This document shows, in pieces, positions 1 to 5,742 of a DNA stretch of 5,742 nucleotides. Below the pieces are notes generated by a model. The model had not been told where the DNA came from, ran no database searches, and saw only the letters and a program-made list of their open reading frames with translations. Both the position numbers and the translations under genes were made by a program. Every line of letters begins with the position of its first letter. The stretch's first letter is position 1. Source of the stretch: Betaproteobacteria bacterium (GTDB lineage: Bacteria > Pseudomonadota > Gammaproteobacteria > Burkholderiales > SG8-41); contig JAIOOZ010000453.1 of the NCBI GenBank assembly GCA_021414185.1, forward strand, positions 1 to 5,742, read 5' to 3'.

Positions 1-12
1 CCCCTTTTTTTT
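1..12 (+). terminator. Possible tail of an intrinsic terminator/attenuator upstream of tsf
   Basis: The window opens with CCCC followed by eight T and AA. A GC-rich half-stem ending in C and running directly into a long T tract is the usual 3' end of a Rho-independent terminator. The matching G-rich left arm would lie outside the window, so the hairpin cannot be confirmed. In this gene order the upstream neighbour is normally rpsB, and an attenuator in the rpsB-tsf spacer would lower tsf transcription relative to rpsB. A chance homopolymer is the alternative. Confidence 0.4.
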
Positions 13-101
13 AAGTGGAAGCCCGGCGCAGTTTCGTGGCAGTGCCCGCGGCGGCGTGACGGTTGAAGATTAAAGCAGCATTTTTAGAGTTTGGAGTGGA
101 A
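13..101 (+). other. Non-coding leader between the T tract and tsf
   Basis: This short spacer holds no gene that I can support. One frame stays open from position 2 to a TAA at 73-75, but its translation does not resemble the C-terminus of ribosomal protein S2, so I do not read it as the end of rpsB. The last 40 bases are A/T-rich compared with the surroundings and lead into the tsf ribosome binding site. I see no convincing promoter and no stable hairpin. Confidence 0.5.
93..98 (+). promoter_or_regulatory. Ribosome binding site of tsf
   Basis: GGAG at 93-96, within GGAGTG, lies five bases before the ATG at 102. It decides the start in favour of 102 over the in-frame TTG at 63, which has no such site. 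The same GGAGTG word precedes rseP. Confidence 0.75.
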
Positions 102-1004
102 ATGGCGGAAATCACCGCAGGTATGGTCAGGGAATTGCGCGACAAGACCGACGCGCCCATGATGGAATGCAAGAAAGCGCTCACCGAAGCCGGTGGTGAT
201 CTCGTCAAGGCAGAGGATATTCTGCGCGTCAAACTCGGCAACAAGGCGAGCAAAGCGTCGTCGCGCGTGGCGGCGGAAGGTATCGTCGCGGTGCATGTGT
301 CAGCGGACGGCAAGCTGGGATCGATAGTCGAGGTGAATTGCGAAACCGACTTCGTGGCCAAGAACGAGGACTTTCTCGGTTTTGCGAAAAAAGCGGCGGA
401 ACTGGTTGCCGCTAAAAATCCCGCCGACGTCGCCGCGCTGTCCGCGTTGCCGCTCGACGGCTCCAGCGTGGAAGCAGTGCGTACGGCGCTGGTCGGCAAA
501 ATCGGCGAGAACGTTTCGCTGCGGCGCTTCGCGCGCGTGGCGGCGGCCGGCCGGCTTGCGACTTACATTCACGGCGGCGCCAAGGTCGGCGTGCTGATCG
601 ACATCGCCGGTGGCGACGACGCGTTGGCCAAAGACATTGCGATGCACATTGCCGCGATCAAGCCGATGGCGCTGTCGAAAGAGGGCATTCCCGCCGATCT
701 CATCAAGCGCGAGCGCGATATTGCGGCGGCCAAAGCGGCCGAATCCGGCAAGCCGGCGAACATCGTCGAGAAAATGGTCGAAGGCAGCGTGCAGAAGATC
801 CTCAAGGACAAGACCCTGCTCGGCCAGCCGTTCGTCAAGGACGACAAGCAGACCGTCGAGCAGGTGCTGAAGAGCAAAGGCGCGCAGGTACACGCTTTTT
901 ACCTCTATGTCGTCGGCGAAGGCATTGAGAAGCGCAAGGACGACTTCGTCGCCGAGGTCATGGCCCAGGCCAGCAAGGCCGGCAAGGAAGCGCAGCCCAG
1001 CTGA
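102..1004 (+). CDS. tsf: Elongation factor Ts
   Basis: EF-Ts is the cytoplasmic nucleotide exchange factor that releases GDP from EF-Tu so that it can reload with GTP. The 300-residue product has the whole family layout. The N-terminal UBA-like module spans about residues 1-54 and contains the first signature, LRDKTDAPMMECKKAL, at 12-27. The second signature, EVNCETDFVAK, is at 77-87; its Asp83-Phe84 pair corresponds to the residues that insert into EF-Tu in the E. coli protein. The core and coiled-coil regions follow, then a C-terminal module with VEGSVQKILKD and VVGEGIEKRKDDF. It is somewhat longer than E. coli EF-Ts (283), as is usual in Betaproteobacteria. The ATG at 102 is chosen because it has a good Shine-Dalgarno sequence and gives the standard MAEITAGMVRELR start. 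The in-frame TTG at 63 would add 13 atypical residues. The TGA stop lies three bases before pyrH. Confidence 0.98.
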   Translation: MAEITAGMVRELRDKTDAPMMECKKALTEAGGDLVKAEDILRVKLGNKASKASSRVAAEGIVAVHVSADGKLGSIVEVNCETDFVAKNEDFLGFAKKAAELVAAKNPADVAALSALPLDGSSVEAVRTALVGKIGENVSLRRFARVAAAGRLATYIHGGAKVGVLIDIAGGDDALAKDIAMHIAAIKPMALSKEGIPADLIKRERDIAAAKAAESGKPANIVEKMVEGSVQKILKDKTLLGQPFVKDDKQTVEQVLKSKGAQVHAFYLYVVGEGIEKRKDDFVAEVMAQASKAGKEAQPS

Positions 1005-1007
1005 CCC

Positions 1008-1727
<720 letters not shown>

Positions 1728-1730
1728 CGG

Positions 1731-1734
1731 GGAG
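1731..1734 (+). promoter_or_regulatory. Ribosome binding site of frr
   Basis: GGAG at 1731-1734 lies three bases before the ATG at 1738 and nine before the in-frame ATG at 1744. Three bases is unusually tight for initiation and nine is comfortable, so this site favours the second ATG. Confidence 0.65.
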
Positions 1735-1743
1735 TTCATGAAC

Positions 1744-2301
1744 ATGATTGCCGACATCAAGAAATCCACCGAAGAAAAGATGAAAAAGACCTTCGAGGCG
1801 TTGAAAAACGATCTTGGCAAGGTACGCACCGGCCGCGCTCACACCGGCATTCTCGATCATGTAATGGTCGATTATTACGGGACGCAGACGGCAATTAACA
1901 GCGTGGCGAACGTGAGCCTGCTCGATGCGCGTACCATAGCCGTGACGCCCTGGGAAAAGAAAATGGTGGCGGCCATTGAAAAAGCGATACGCGATGCGGG
2001 TCTCGGACTCAATCCGTCGACGATGGGCGAGACGGTGCGCGTGCCGATGCCGCCGCTGACCGAGGAGAGGCGCCGCGACCTGATCAAGGTCGTGCATAAG
2101 GAAGCGGAGGGCGCGCGCGTCGCGGTGCGCAATATCCGGCGCGACGCCAACAATCATCTGAAGGACCTGCTCAAGCAGAAGAAGGTCGCCGAAGACGAAG
2201 AGCGCAAGGCGCAGGATGACGTGCAGAAACTGACCGACCGTCACATCGCCGAAATCGACAAGGCGCTGGCTGCCAAAGAAGTCGATCTGCTGGCGGTATA
2301 G
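1744..2301 (+). CDS. frr: Ribosome recycling factor
   Basis: RRF works with EF-G and IF3 to split the post-termination ribosome and free the mRNA and tRNA. From the ATG at 1744 the product has 185 residues, the same as E. coli RRF. Numbering then coincides: the conserved Arg132 falls in RVAVRNIRRDAN (125-136). The long three-helix bundle of domain I is represented by residues 1-30 and about 105-185, with PPLTEERRRDLIKVV at 103-117 and QDDVQKLTD at 157-165. The small beta domain II lies between, about 31-104, with DYYGTQTAI and LGLNPSTMGETVRVP. An alternative ATG at 1738 adds only Met-Asn. I prefer 1744 because of its Shine-Dalgarno spacing and family length. The TAG stop is seven bases before uppS. 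Confidence 0.97.
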   Translation: MIADIKKSTEEKMKKTFEALKNDLGKVRTGRAHTGILDHVMVDYYGTQTAINSVANVSLLDARTIAVTPWEKKMVAAIEKAIRDAGLGLNPSTMGETVRVPMPPLTEERRRDLIKVVHKEAEGARVAVRNIRRDANNHLKDLLKQKKVAEDEERKAQDDVQKLTDRHIAEIDKALAAKEVDLLAV

Positions 2302-2308
2302 CGCGCTA
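2299..2308. repeat. 10-base perfect palindrome filling the frr-uppS gap
   Basis: TAGCGCGCTA equals its own reverse complement. It begins with the frr stop codon and ends immediately before the GTG of uppS, so it occupies the whole intergenic gap. It has no loop, so it is a poor RNA hairpin. It may be chance in a GC-rich sequence. Confidence 0.45.
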
Positions 2309-3103
2309 GTGGCAATTCCCAGTTCCACCATCGCAATTCCCGCGACGGCCGTCACGCCGCGCCATGTCGCCATCATCATGGACGGCAATGGACGCTGGGC
2401 CAAGCAGCGTTTTTTACCGCGCATCGCCGGCCACCGGCGCGGCGTTGAAAACGTGCGCAGCACGGTGCGCGGTTGCGTCGACAAAGGCATCGAATACCTG
2501 ACCCTGTTCGCGTTCAGCAGCGAGAACTGGCGCCGCCCTGCGGATGAGGTCTCTTTCCTGATGCAATTGTTCATCGCGGCGCTCGAACAGGAAGTCGCGA
2601 AACTGCATGAGAATGGCGTGCGCTTCAGGGTGATCGGCGATCTGTCGCGTTTCGAGAAGCCGTTGCGGCGCCTGGTGAGCGATGCGGAGACCCTGACTCG
2701 CGACAACACGCGGCTGACGCTGACGATAGCGGCAAACTACGGCGGACGGTGGGACATCATCCAGGCCGTCGCGCGCATGCTCAAGGACCACCCGCAACTG
2801 GCTGCCGGTTTCACTGAAACCGACCTGCAGCCTTTCCTGTCGCTTGCATATGCTCCCGAGCCGGACCTTTTCGTACGCACCGGCGGTGAGCAGCGCATCA
2901 GTAATTTTCTGCTGTGGCAGCTCGCGTATACGGAAATGTATTTCACCGACACGCTGTGGCCGGATTTCGACACGGCTGCCTTCGATCTCGCCATCGCATC
3001 CTACCAGCGCCGCGAGCGCCGCTTCGGGCGCACCAGCGAGCAATTGCGCGAAGGCGACGGCGCACAGAAGTTGCCGCAGGCACAGGCGGCCGATGGCCGC
3101 TGA
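2309..3103 (+). CDS. uppS: Undecaprenyl diphosphate synthase (di-trans,poly-cis type)
   Basis: UppS (IspU) is a cis-prenyltransferase that adds eight isopentenyl diphosphates to farnesyl diphosphate. This gives the C55 lipid carrier for peptidoglycan and surface polysaccharides. The family motifs appear in order: IMDGNGRWAK at 23-32 with catalytic Asp25, GHRRG at 41-45, AFSSENWRRP at 68-77, ANYGGRWDI at 142-150, and RTGGEQRISNF at 190-200 with Arg190, Arg196 and Ser198. LAYTEMYFTDTLWPDF at 205-220 carries Glu209 for metal binding, and RRERRFG closes the domain at 234-240. At 264 residues it is slightly longer than E. coli UppS, with a hydrophilic tail of about 24 residues. The start is a GTG seven bases after the frr stop. 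There is no clear Shine-Dalgarno sequence, and the next ATG (2378) lies inside the active-site motif, so GTG with coupling to frr is the best reading. Confidence 0.96.
   Translation: MAIPSSTIAIPATAVTPRHVAIIMDGNGRWAKQRFLPRIAGHRRGVENVRSTVRGCVDKGIEYLTLFAFSSENWRRPADEVSFLMQLFIAALEQEVAKLHENGVRFRVIGDLSRFEKPLRRLVSDAETLTRDNTRLTLTIAANYGGRWDIIQAVARMLKDHPQLAAGFTETDLQPFLSLAYAPEPDLFVRTGGEQRISNFLLWQLAYTEMYFTDTLWPDFDTAAFDLAIASYQRRERRFGRTSEQLREGDGAQKLPQAQAADGR
2312..2341 (+). repeat. Short direct repeat in the uppS N-terminal codons
   Basis: GCAATTCCC occurs at 2312-2320 and again at 2333-2341, in the same reading frame, encoding Ala-Ile-Pro twice (residues 2-4 and 9-11). It sits in the variable leader before the conserved domain. 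A small slippage duplication is possible; chance is also possible at nine bases. Confidence 0.4.
2390..2415 (+). terminator. Terminator-like hairpin plus T tract inside uppS
   Basis: ACGCTG at 2392-2397 pairs perfectly with CAGCGT at 2405-2410 around a seven-base loop. Two G-U pairs can extend the stem outward. Five further T (2411-2415) follow at once, giving the shape of a Rho-independent terminator within codons 28-36 of uppS. The left arm encodes part of the fixed DGNGRW motif, but the T tract encodes the more variable Arg-Phe-Leu, with CGT, TTT and the rare-looking TTA. The stem is only moderately strong, and dense translation would suppress it. It is inferred from shape alone. Confidence 0.3.
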
Positions 3104-3122
3104 CCGCCGGCGGAAAGGCGGC
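3085..3122 (+). promoter_or_regulatory. Inverted repeats over the uppS stop and cdsA ribosome binding site
   Basis: GCGGCC at 3086-3091 and GGCCGC at 3095-3100 form a perfect six-pair stem with a GAT loop at the end of uppS. CCGCCGGCGG at 3104-3113 is a perfect palindrome. CCGCC at 3104-3108 can alternatively pair with GGCGG at 3117-3121, which overlaps the presumed cdsA Shine-Dalgarno GGAAAGG at 3112-3118, nine bases before the ATG. Local folding could therefore limit cdsA initiation unless ribosomes arriving on uppS open it. No T tract follows, so this is not a terminator. Confidence 0.35.
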
Positions 3123-3127
3123 TTGCC

Positions 3128-3931
3128 ATGCTCAAACTGCGCCTGCTGACCGTCGCGGTCGTCCTGCCGCTGTTTCTGGCGGCCATGTTCCTGCTGCCCG
3201 GGGCGTGGTGGCAGCTTGCGCTGGTTGCGCCCTTGCTCGTCGCCGGTCACGAATGGGCGAAGCTCGCCCGTTTCAGCCGCGCCGGCGCAGCGTCGTTCTT
3301 GTTTCTGCTGGCGCTGGGCGTCGCGCTGGTCTGGTTGACGGCAGTCCGCGGCGCAGCGGGCAGGGGATACGGCGCGTTCATCACCCATGCCATCTATTTT
3401 TTCAGCGTCGCGTTCTGGCTCGTCATCGCGCCATGCTGGTTGTGGCTGAAGCTCGCAGTGCGCAACCGCTTTGTGCTGGGCGCGGCCGGCGTCGCGGTGT
3501 TGTTGCCGTTATGGCTGGCGCTTGCCCAGCTGCAGGCCAATCCGCTGTTGCTATTGTTTCTGTTCGGCGTGGTCTGGATCGCCGATACCGCAGCTTATTT
3601 CTTCGGCAAGACTCTTGGCAGGCGCAAGCTCGCGCCCGCCATCAGTCCGGGCAAAACATGGGAAGGCGTGGGCGGTGCGTTTGCCGCTGTCACGGTGTAT
3701 GCTCTCGTACTGTATCTAGGGCAGTTTATCGGACATGATTTGCAGTTTCTTATCGCGGCTTTTTTCGGCATGACGGTATTCAGCATCCTCGGCGATCTGT
3801 TCGAGTCGTGGTTGAAGCGCGGCGCCGGGGTGAAAGACAGCGGCACCATACTGCCGGGGCACGGCGGGATGCTCGACCGCATCGATGGCGTGATGTCTGC
3901 GCTGCCGCTGGCGGCGCTTATTTTTATTTAG
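3128..3931 (+). CDS. cdsA: Phosphatidate cytidylyltransferase (CDP-diacylglycerol synthase)
   Basis: CdsA is an inner-membrane enzyme that joins CTP and phosphatidic acid to give CDP-diacylglycerol and pyrophosphate. This feeds phosphatidylethanolamine, phosphatidylglycerol and cardiolipin synthesis. The 267-residue product is very hydrophobic, with about eight or nine membrane segments; the clearest are near residues 5-23, 27-45, 56-74, 84-107, 116-134, 139-157, 181-199 and 205-222. The full family signature lies at 227-253: Ser227, Lys230-Arg231, Lys236-Asp237, His245-Gly-Gly and Asp250-Arg251-Ile-Asp253. Asp223 in LGDLFESWLKR and the WIADTAAYFFGKTLGRRK stretch (150-167), then SPGKTWEG (173-180), are also typical. 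It is slightly shorter than E. coli CdsA (285). GGAAAGG nine bases upstream supports the ATG. Its TAG stop is one base from dxr, and a terminator-like hairpin overlaps its last codons. Confidence 0.97.
   Translation: MLKLRLLTVAVVLPLFLAAMFLLPGAWWQLALVAPLLVAGHEWAKLARFSRAGAASFLFLLALGVALVWLTAVRGAAGRGYGAFITHAIYFFSVAFWLVIAPCWLWLKLAVRNRFVLGAAGVAVLLPLWLALAQLQANPLLLLFLFGVVWIADTAAYFFGKTLGRRKLAPAISPGKTWEGVGGAFAAVTVYALVLYLGQFIGHDLQFLIAAFFGMTVFSILGDLFESWLKRGAGVKDSGTILPGHGGMLDRIDGVMSALPLAALIFI
3899..3929 (+). terminator. Terminator-like hairpin spanning the end of cdsA, just before dxr
   Basis: GCGCTGCC at 3899-3906 pairs with GGCGGCGC at 3910-3917. This is eight pairs, seven of them G-C and one G-U, around the three-base loop GCT. 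The stem runs directly into TTATTTTTATTT at 3918-3929, ten T in twelve bases. This is a good match to a Rho-independent terminator, lying in the final cdsA codons with the dxr ATG four bases beyond the tract. The T-rich codons encode Leu-Ile-Phe-Ile of a membrane segment, so the T tract may follow from the protein. A ribosome finishing cdsA would cover the stem and prevent termination. Confidence 0.4.
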
Positions 3932-3932
3932 C

Positions 3933-5156
3933 ATGAATAAAATGCGGCATCTGGCGATACTCGGTTCGACCGGCAGCGTGGGCGTCAATACGCTCGACGT
4001 CGTGGCGCGTCATCGCGACCGTTTCCGCGTGGTCGCGCTGACCGCGCACCGTCAACTAGATCTGCTGTTCCGCCAGTGCGTGGAATTCGCGCCGCGCTAC
4101 GCGGTCATCGGCGGGGCGCAGGATGCGGAGCAGTTGCAAAGCAGGCTGCGCGCGCAGGGCAGCGCGACGACGGTGCTGCACGGCGAAGCGGCGCTGCAGC
4201 AAGTCGCGGCCCTGCCTGAAGTAGATACGGTGATGGCGGCCATCGTCGGCATCGCCGGATTGCGCGCGAGTTTTGCCGCGGTGCAGGCCGGCAAGCGTGT
4301 GCTGCTGGCGAACAAGGAAGCACTGGTCACGGCCGGCCCGGTATTCATGCAGGCCGTGCGCAGCCACGGCGCAACTCTGTTGCCGATCGACAGCGAGCAC
4401 AATGCAGTGTTCCAGGCTTTGCCGCGCAGTTTTGCCGGCGACCTCGCGGCATCCGGCGTGCGCCGCATCGTGCTGACTGCATCCGGCGGGCCGTTTCGCG
4501 GCGTGCCGCTGGAGCGGCTGCGTAACGTTACTCCAGACCAGGCTTGCGCGCATCCCAACTGGGTGATGGGACGCAAAATTTCCGTAGATTCCGCGACGAT
4601 GATGAACAAGGGGCTGGAAGTCATCGAGGCGAGCTGGTTGTTCAATGCGAACGAAGCGCAAATCAAGGTCGTGATCCACCCGGAAAGCGTGATCCACTCG
4701 CTGGTCGAATACGTGGACGGCTCGTTGATCGCGCAACTAGGTAATCCCGATATGCGCACACCCATCGCATTCGCGCTCGGCTTTCCGGAGCGGATCGACG
4801 CGGGGGTCGATGGATTGGATCTTGCAGCGTTAAGCCAGCTTAATTTTTCGGCGCCGGATACCGCGCGTTTTCCCTGCCTGGACCTGGCGCGCGGCGCGTT
4901 GCGCGCGGGCGGCAGCGCGCCGGCGGTGCTCAATGCAGCGAACGAAGTCGCAGTCGCCGCATTTCTCGCATCGCAGCTGCGGTTTGACCGTATCCCGGAG
5001 TTGATCGAACATACGCTGGCTGGCGTCGCGGTCGTGCCCCTGGGCGGGATCGAAGATGTATTCGCGGCCGATGCGAGCGCGCGCGCATGTGCGCAGGAAT
5101 GGCTTGCACGCAATGCGGCCGTTGTGCTGGAGCAGCCAGTGCGCGTTTCCGCCTGA
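3933..5156 (+). CDS. dxr: 1-deoxy-D-xylulose 5-phosphate reductoisomerase
   Basis: Dxr (IspC) rearranges and reduces 1-deoxyxylulose 5-phosphate to 2-C-methylerythritol 4-phosphate with NADPH and a divalent metal. This is the committed step of the MEP isoprenoid pathway and the target of fosmidomycin. At 407 residues it is near the usual 390-400. Visible features are the NADPH loop GSTGSVG at 11-17, LLANKEALVTAG at 124-135, and PIDSEHNAVFQAL at 151-163 with metal ligands Asp153 and Glu155. TASGGPFRG is at 182-190. HPNWVMGRKISVD (207-219) carries the substrate-loop His207, Trp210 and Met212. ATMMNKGLE (221-229) has Asn225, Lys226 and the third metal ligand Glu229. A C-terminal helical domain includes AVLNAANEVAVAAFL at 331-345. 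The start is one base after the cdsA stop, with no Shine-Dalgarno sequence but an A/T-rich initiation region. An ATG at 3942 is possible. UppS, nearby, uses isoprenoid units derived from this pathway. Confidence 0.98.
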   Translation: MNKMRHLAILGSTGSVGVNTLDVVARHRDRFRVVALTAHRQLDLLFRQCVEFAPRYAVIGGAQDAEQLQSRLRAQGSATTVLHGEAALQQVAALPEVDTVMAAIVGIAGLRASFAAVQAGKRVLLANKEALVTAGPVFMQAVRSHGATLLPIDSEHNAVFQALPRSFAGDLAASGVRRIVLTASGGPFRGVPLERLRNVTPDQACAHPNWVMGRKISVDSATMMNKGLEVIEASWLFNANEAQIKVVIHPESVIHSLVEYVDGSLIAQLGNPDMRTPIAFALGFPERIDAGVDGLDLAALSQLNFSAPDTARFPCLDLARGALRAGGSAPAVLNAANEVAVAAFLASQLRFDRIPELIEHTLAGVAVVPLGGIEDVFAADASARACAQEWLARNAAVVLEQPVRVSA

Positions 5157-5170
5157 AACCGGACAGACCT

Positions 5171-5178
5171 GGAGTGAG
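5171..5178 (+). promoter_or_regulatory. Ribosome binding site of rseP
   Basis: GGAGTGAG directly precedes the ATG at 5179. GGAG ends four bases before the start codon. This supports independent initiation of rseP, in contrast to the bare start of dxr. Confidence 0.7.
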
Positions 5179-5742
5179 ATGAATTTTCTGACCACGATAG
5201 TTGCATTTGCATTCGCGCTGGGCTCGCTGATCGTCGTGCATGAGTTCGGCCATTACCTGGCGGCGCGGCTGTGCAACGTCAAAGTGCTGCGTTTTGCGGT
5301 CGGTTTCGGCCGTGTCATATTCAGCCGCCGCTACGGCAAAGATCAGACCGAGTGGGCGCTGGCGGCGTTTCCGCTTGGCGGCTACGTCAAGATGCTCGAC
5401 GAGCGCGAAGGCGAAGTTGCCGCGCAGGATCTGCCGCGCGCGTTCAACCGGCAATCCGTATACCGGCGTTTTCTGATAGTGGTTGCGGGACCGCTCGCCA
5501 ATTTCCTGCTGGCGATATTTCTGTACTGGTTGATATTCATGCATGGCGTGCCGGGCATGAAGCCGGTGATCGGCGCAGTGGCGCCGGAGTCGCCGGCTGC
5601 GCAGGCGCAATTCGCAGTCGGCGAAACCATCGTCAAGGTCGGCGGCGAGGCCGTCACCACCTGGCAGGAGGCGCGCTGGGTATTGCTCAAGTACGCGGTC
5701 GACCGCGCGAGCGTCGCCATGGAAGTGCAAAACGAGCGTGCC
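5179..5742 (+). CDS. rseP: RseP family site-2 intramembrane zinc metalloprotease (5' part, cut by window edge)
   Basis: RseP is an inner-membrane protease that makes the second cut in the anti-sigma factor RseA, releasing sigma-E during envelope stress. It also clears remnant signal peptides. The 188 residues present contain the first membrane helix (about 3-20) ending in the zinc motif HEFGH at 21-25, with His21, Glu22 and His25. RFAVGFG follows at 38-44, and AFPLGGYVKML at 63-73 belongs to the membrane-associated beta region. A second hydrophobic segment lies at about 98-121, with the conserved GPLANF at 104-109. From about 128 the sequence enters the first PDZ domain, with VGETIVKVGGEAVTTWQEA at 147-165. 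The family is about 450 residues long, so the second PDZ domain, the later helices and the second catalytic Asp lie beyond the window. No stop or frameshift occurs before the edge. Confidence 0.96.
   Translation, partial: MNFLTTIVAFAFALGSLIVVHEFGHYLAARLCNVKVLRFAVGFGRVIFSRRYGKDQTEWALAAFPLGGYVKMLDEREGEVAAQDLPRAFNRQSVYRRFLIVVAGPLANFLLAIFLYWLIFMHGVPGMKPVIGAVAPESPAAQAQFAVGETIVKVGGEAVTTWQEARWVLLKYAVDRASVAMEVQNERA

Noticed and set aside
2..75. Open frame at the left edge as the end of rpsB
   Set aside because: The translated residues do not resemble an S2 C-terminus, and the frame begins in a homopolymer T run.
63..90. Possible sigma-70 promoter TTGAAG, 16 bases, TAGAGT before tsf
   Set aside because: Each box matches only four of six positions, and transcription would begin at about 97, leaving no room for the ribosome binding site at 93-98.
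63..101. Upstream TTG start adding 13 residues to EF-Ts
   Set aside because: It has no ribosome binding site, the added residues are atypical, and the ATG at 102 has GGAG at good spacing and the usual family N-terminus.
2414..3388. Long minus-strand open frame opposite uppS and cdsA (324 codons)
   Set aside because: It is low-complexity in Arg, Gln and Ala, crosses a junction between two well-supported genes, and has no recognisable motif. It is a shadow frame.
3755..3765. Six T after GCGGC in cdsA as a terminator
   Set aside because: No complementary arm lies upstream within a sensible distance; the run encodes Phe-Phe in a membrane segment.
4830..4848. TTAAG/CTTAA hairpin followed by five T inside dxr
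   Set aside because: The stem has five pairs, only one of them G-C, too weak for an intrinsic terminator.
5145..5159. GTTTC/GAAAC hairpin across the dxr stop codon
   Set aside because: It is only five pairs, has no T tract, and does not cover the rseP ribosome binding site.
4097..5212. Minus-strand open frame of 371 codons opposite dxr
   Set aside because: It is rich in Ser, Ala and Arg, has no family motif, and is fully antisense to an intact dxr.

Overview
This window is a stretch of core housekeeping chromosome, read entirely from the + strand. It holds six complete genes and one gene cut by the right edge, in the order tsf - pyrH - frr - uppS - cdsA - dxr - rseP'. This order is well known in Beta- and Gammaproteobacteria, normally with rpsB just to the left and bamA and outer-membrane biogenesis genes to the right. 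The sequence is GC-rich (roughly 60% by eye). The wording of EF-Ts (300 residues, with VKLGNKA and NPADVAALSALPL stretches) and of RRF (GRAHTGILDHVMVDYYG) resembles betaproteobacterial proteins. I therefore place it in the Betaproteobacteria with fair confidence; I cannot name the genus.

Layout: positions 1-101 are non-coding and begin with CCCC plus eight T, which looks like the tail of an intrinsic terminator or attenuator from the presumed rpsB-tsf spacer. Then come tsf (102-1004), pyrH (1008-1727), frr (1744-2301, or from 1738), uppS (2309-3103, GTG start), cdsA (3128-3931), dxr (3933-5156) and the first 188 codons of rseP (5179-5742). Gaps between genes are 1 to 24 bases, so the block is almost certainly co-transcribed. 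tsf, frr, cdsA and rseP have visible Shine-Dalgarno sequences. pyrH, uppS and dxr do not; they start 1 to 7 bases after the preceding stop codon, which suggests translational coupling.

The genes link translation to envelope building. EF-Ts recycles EF-Tu and RRF recycles ribosomes. PyrH makes UDP, the precursor of UTP, CTP and UDP-sugars. CdsA uses CTP to make CDP-diacylglycerol for phospholipids. Dxr commits carbon to the MEP isoprenoid pathway, whose products UppS condenses into the undecaprenyl carrier for peptidoglycan and other surface polymers. RseP is the intramembrane protease of the sigma-E envelope stress response.

I found no mobile element, CRISPR array, RNA gene, broken gene or novel system. 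The most interesting signals are small: two terminator-shaped hairpins with T tracts lying inside coding sequence (near the start of uppS, and across the end of cdsA just before dxr), and a set of inverted repeats or palindromes at several gene junctions. They could make expression of the distal genes depend on translation of the proximal ones, but this is inference from shape alone.
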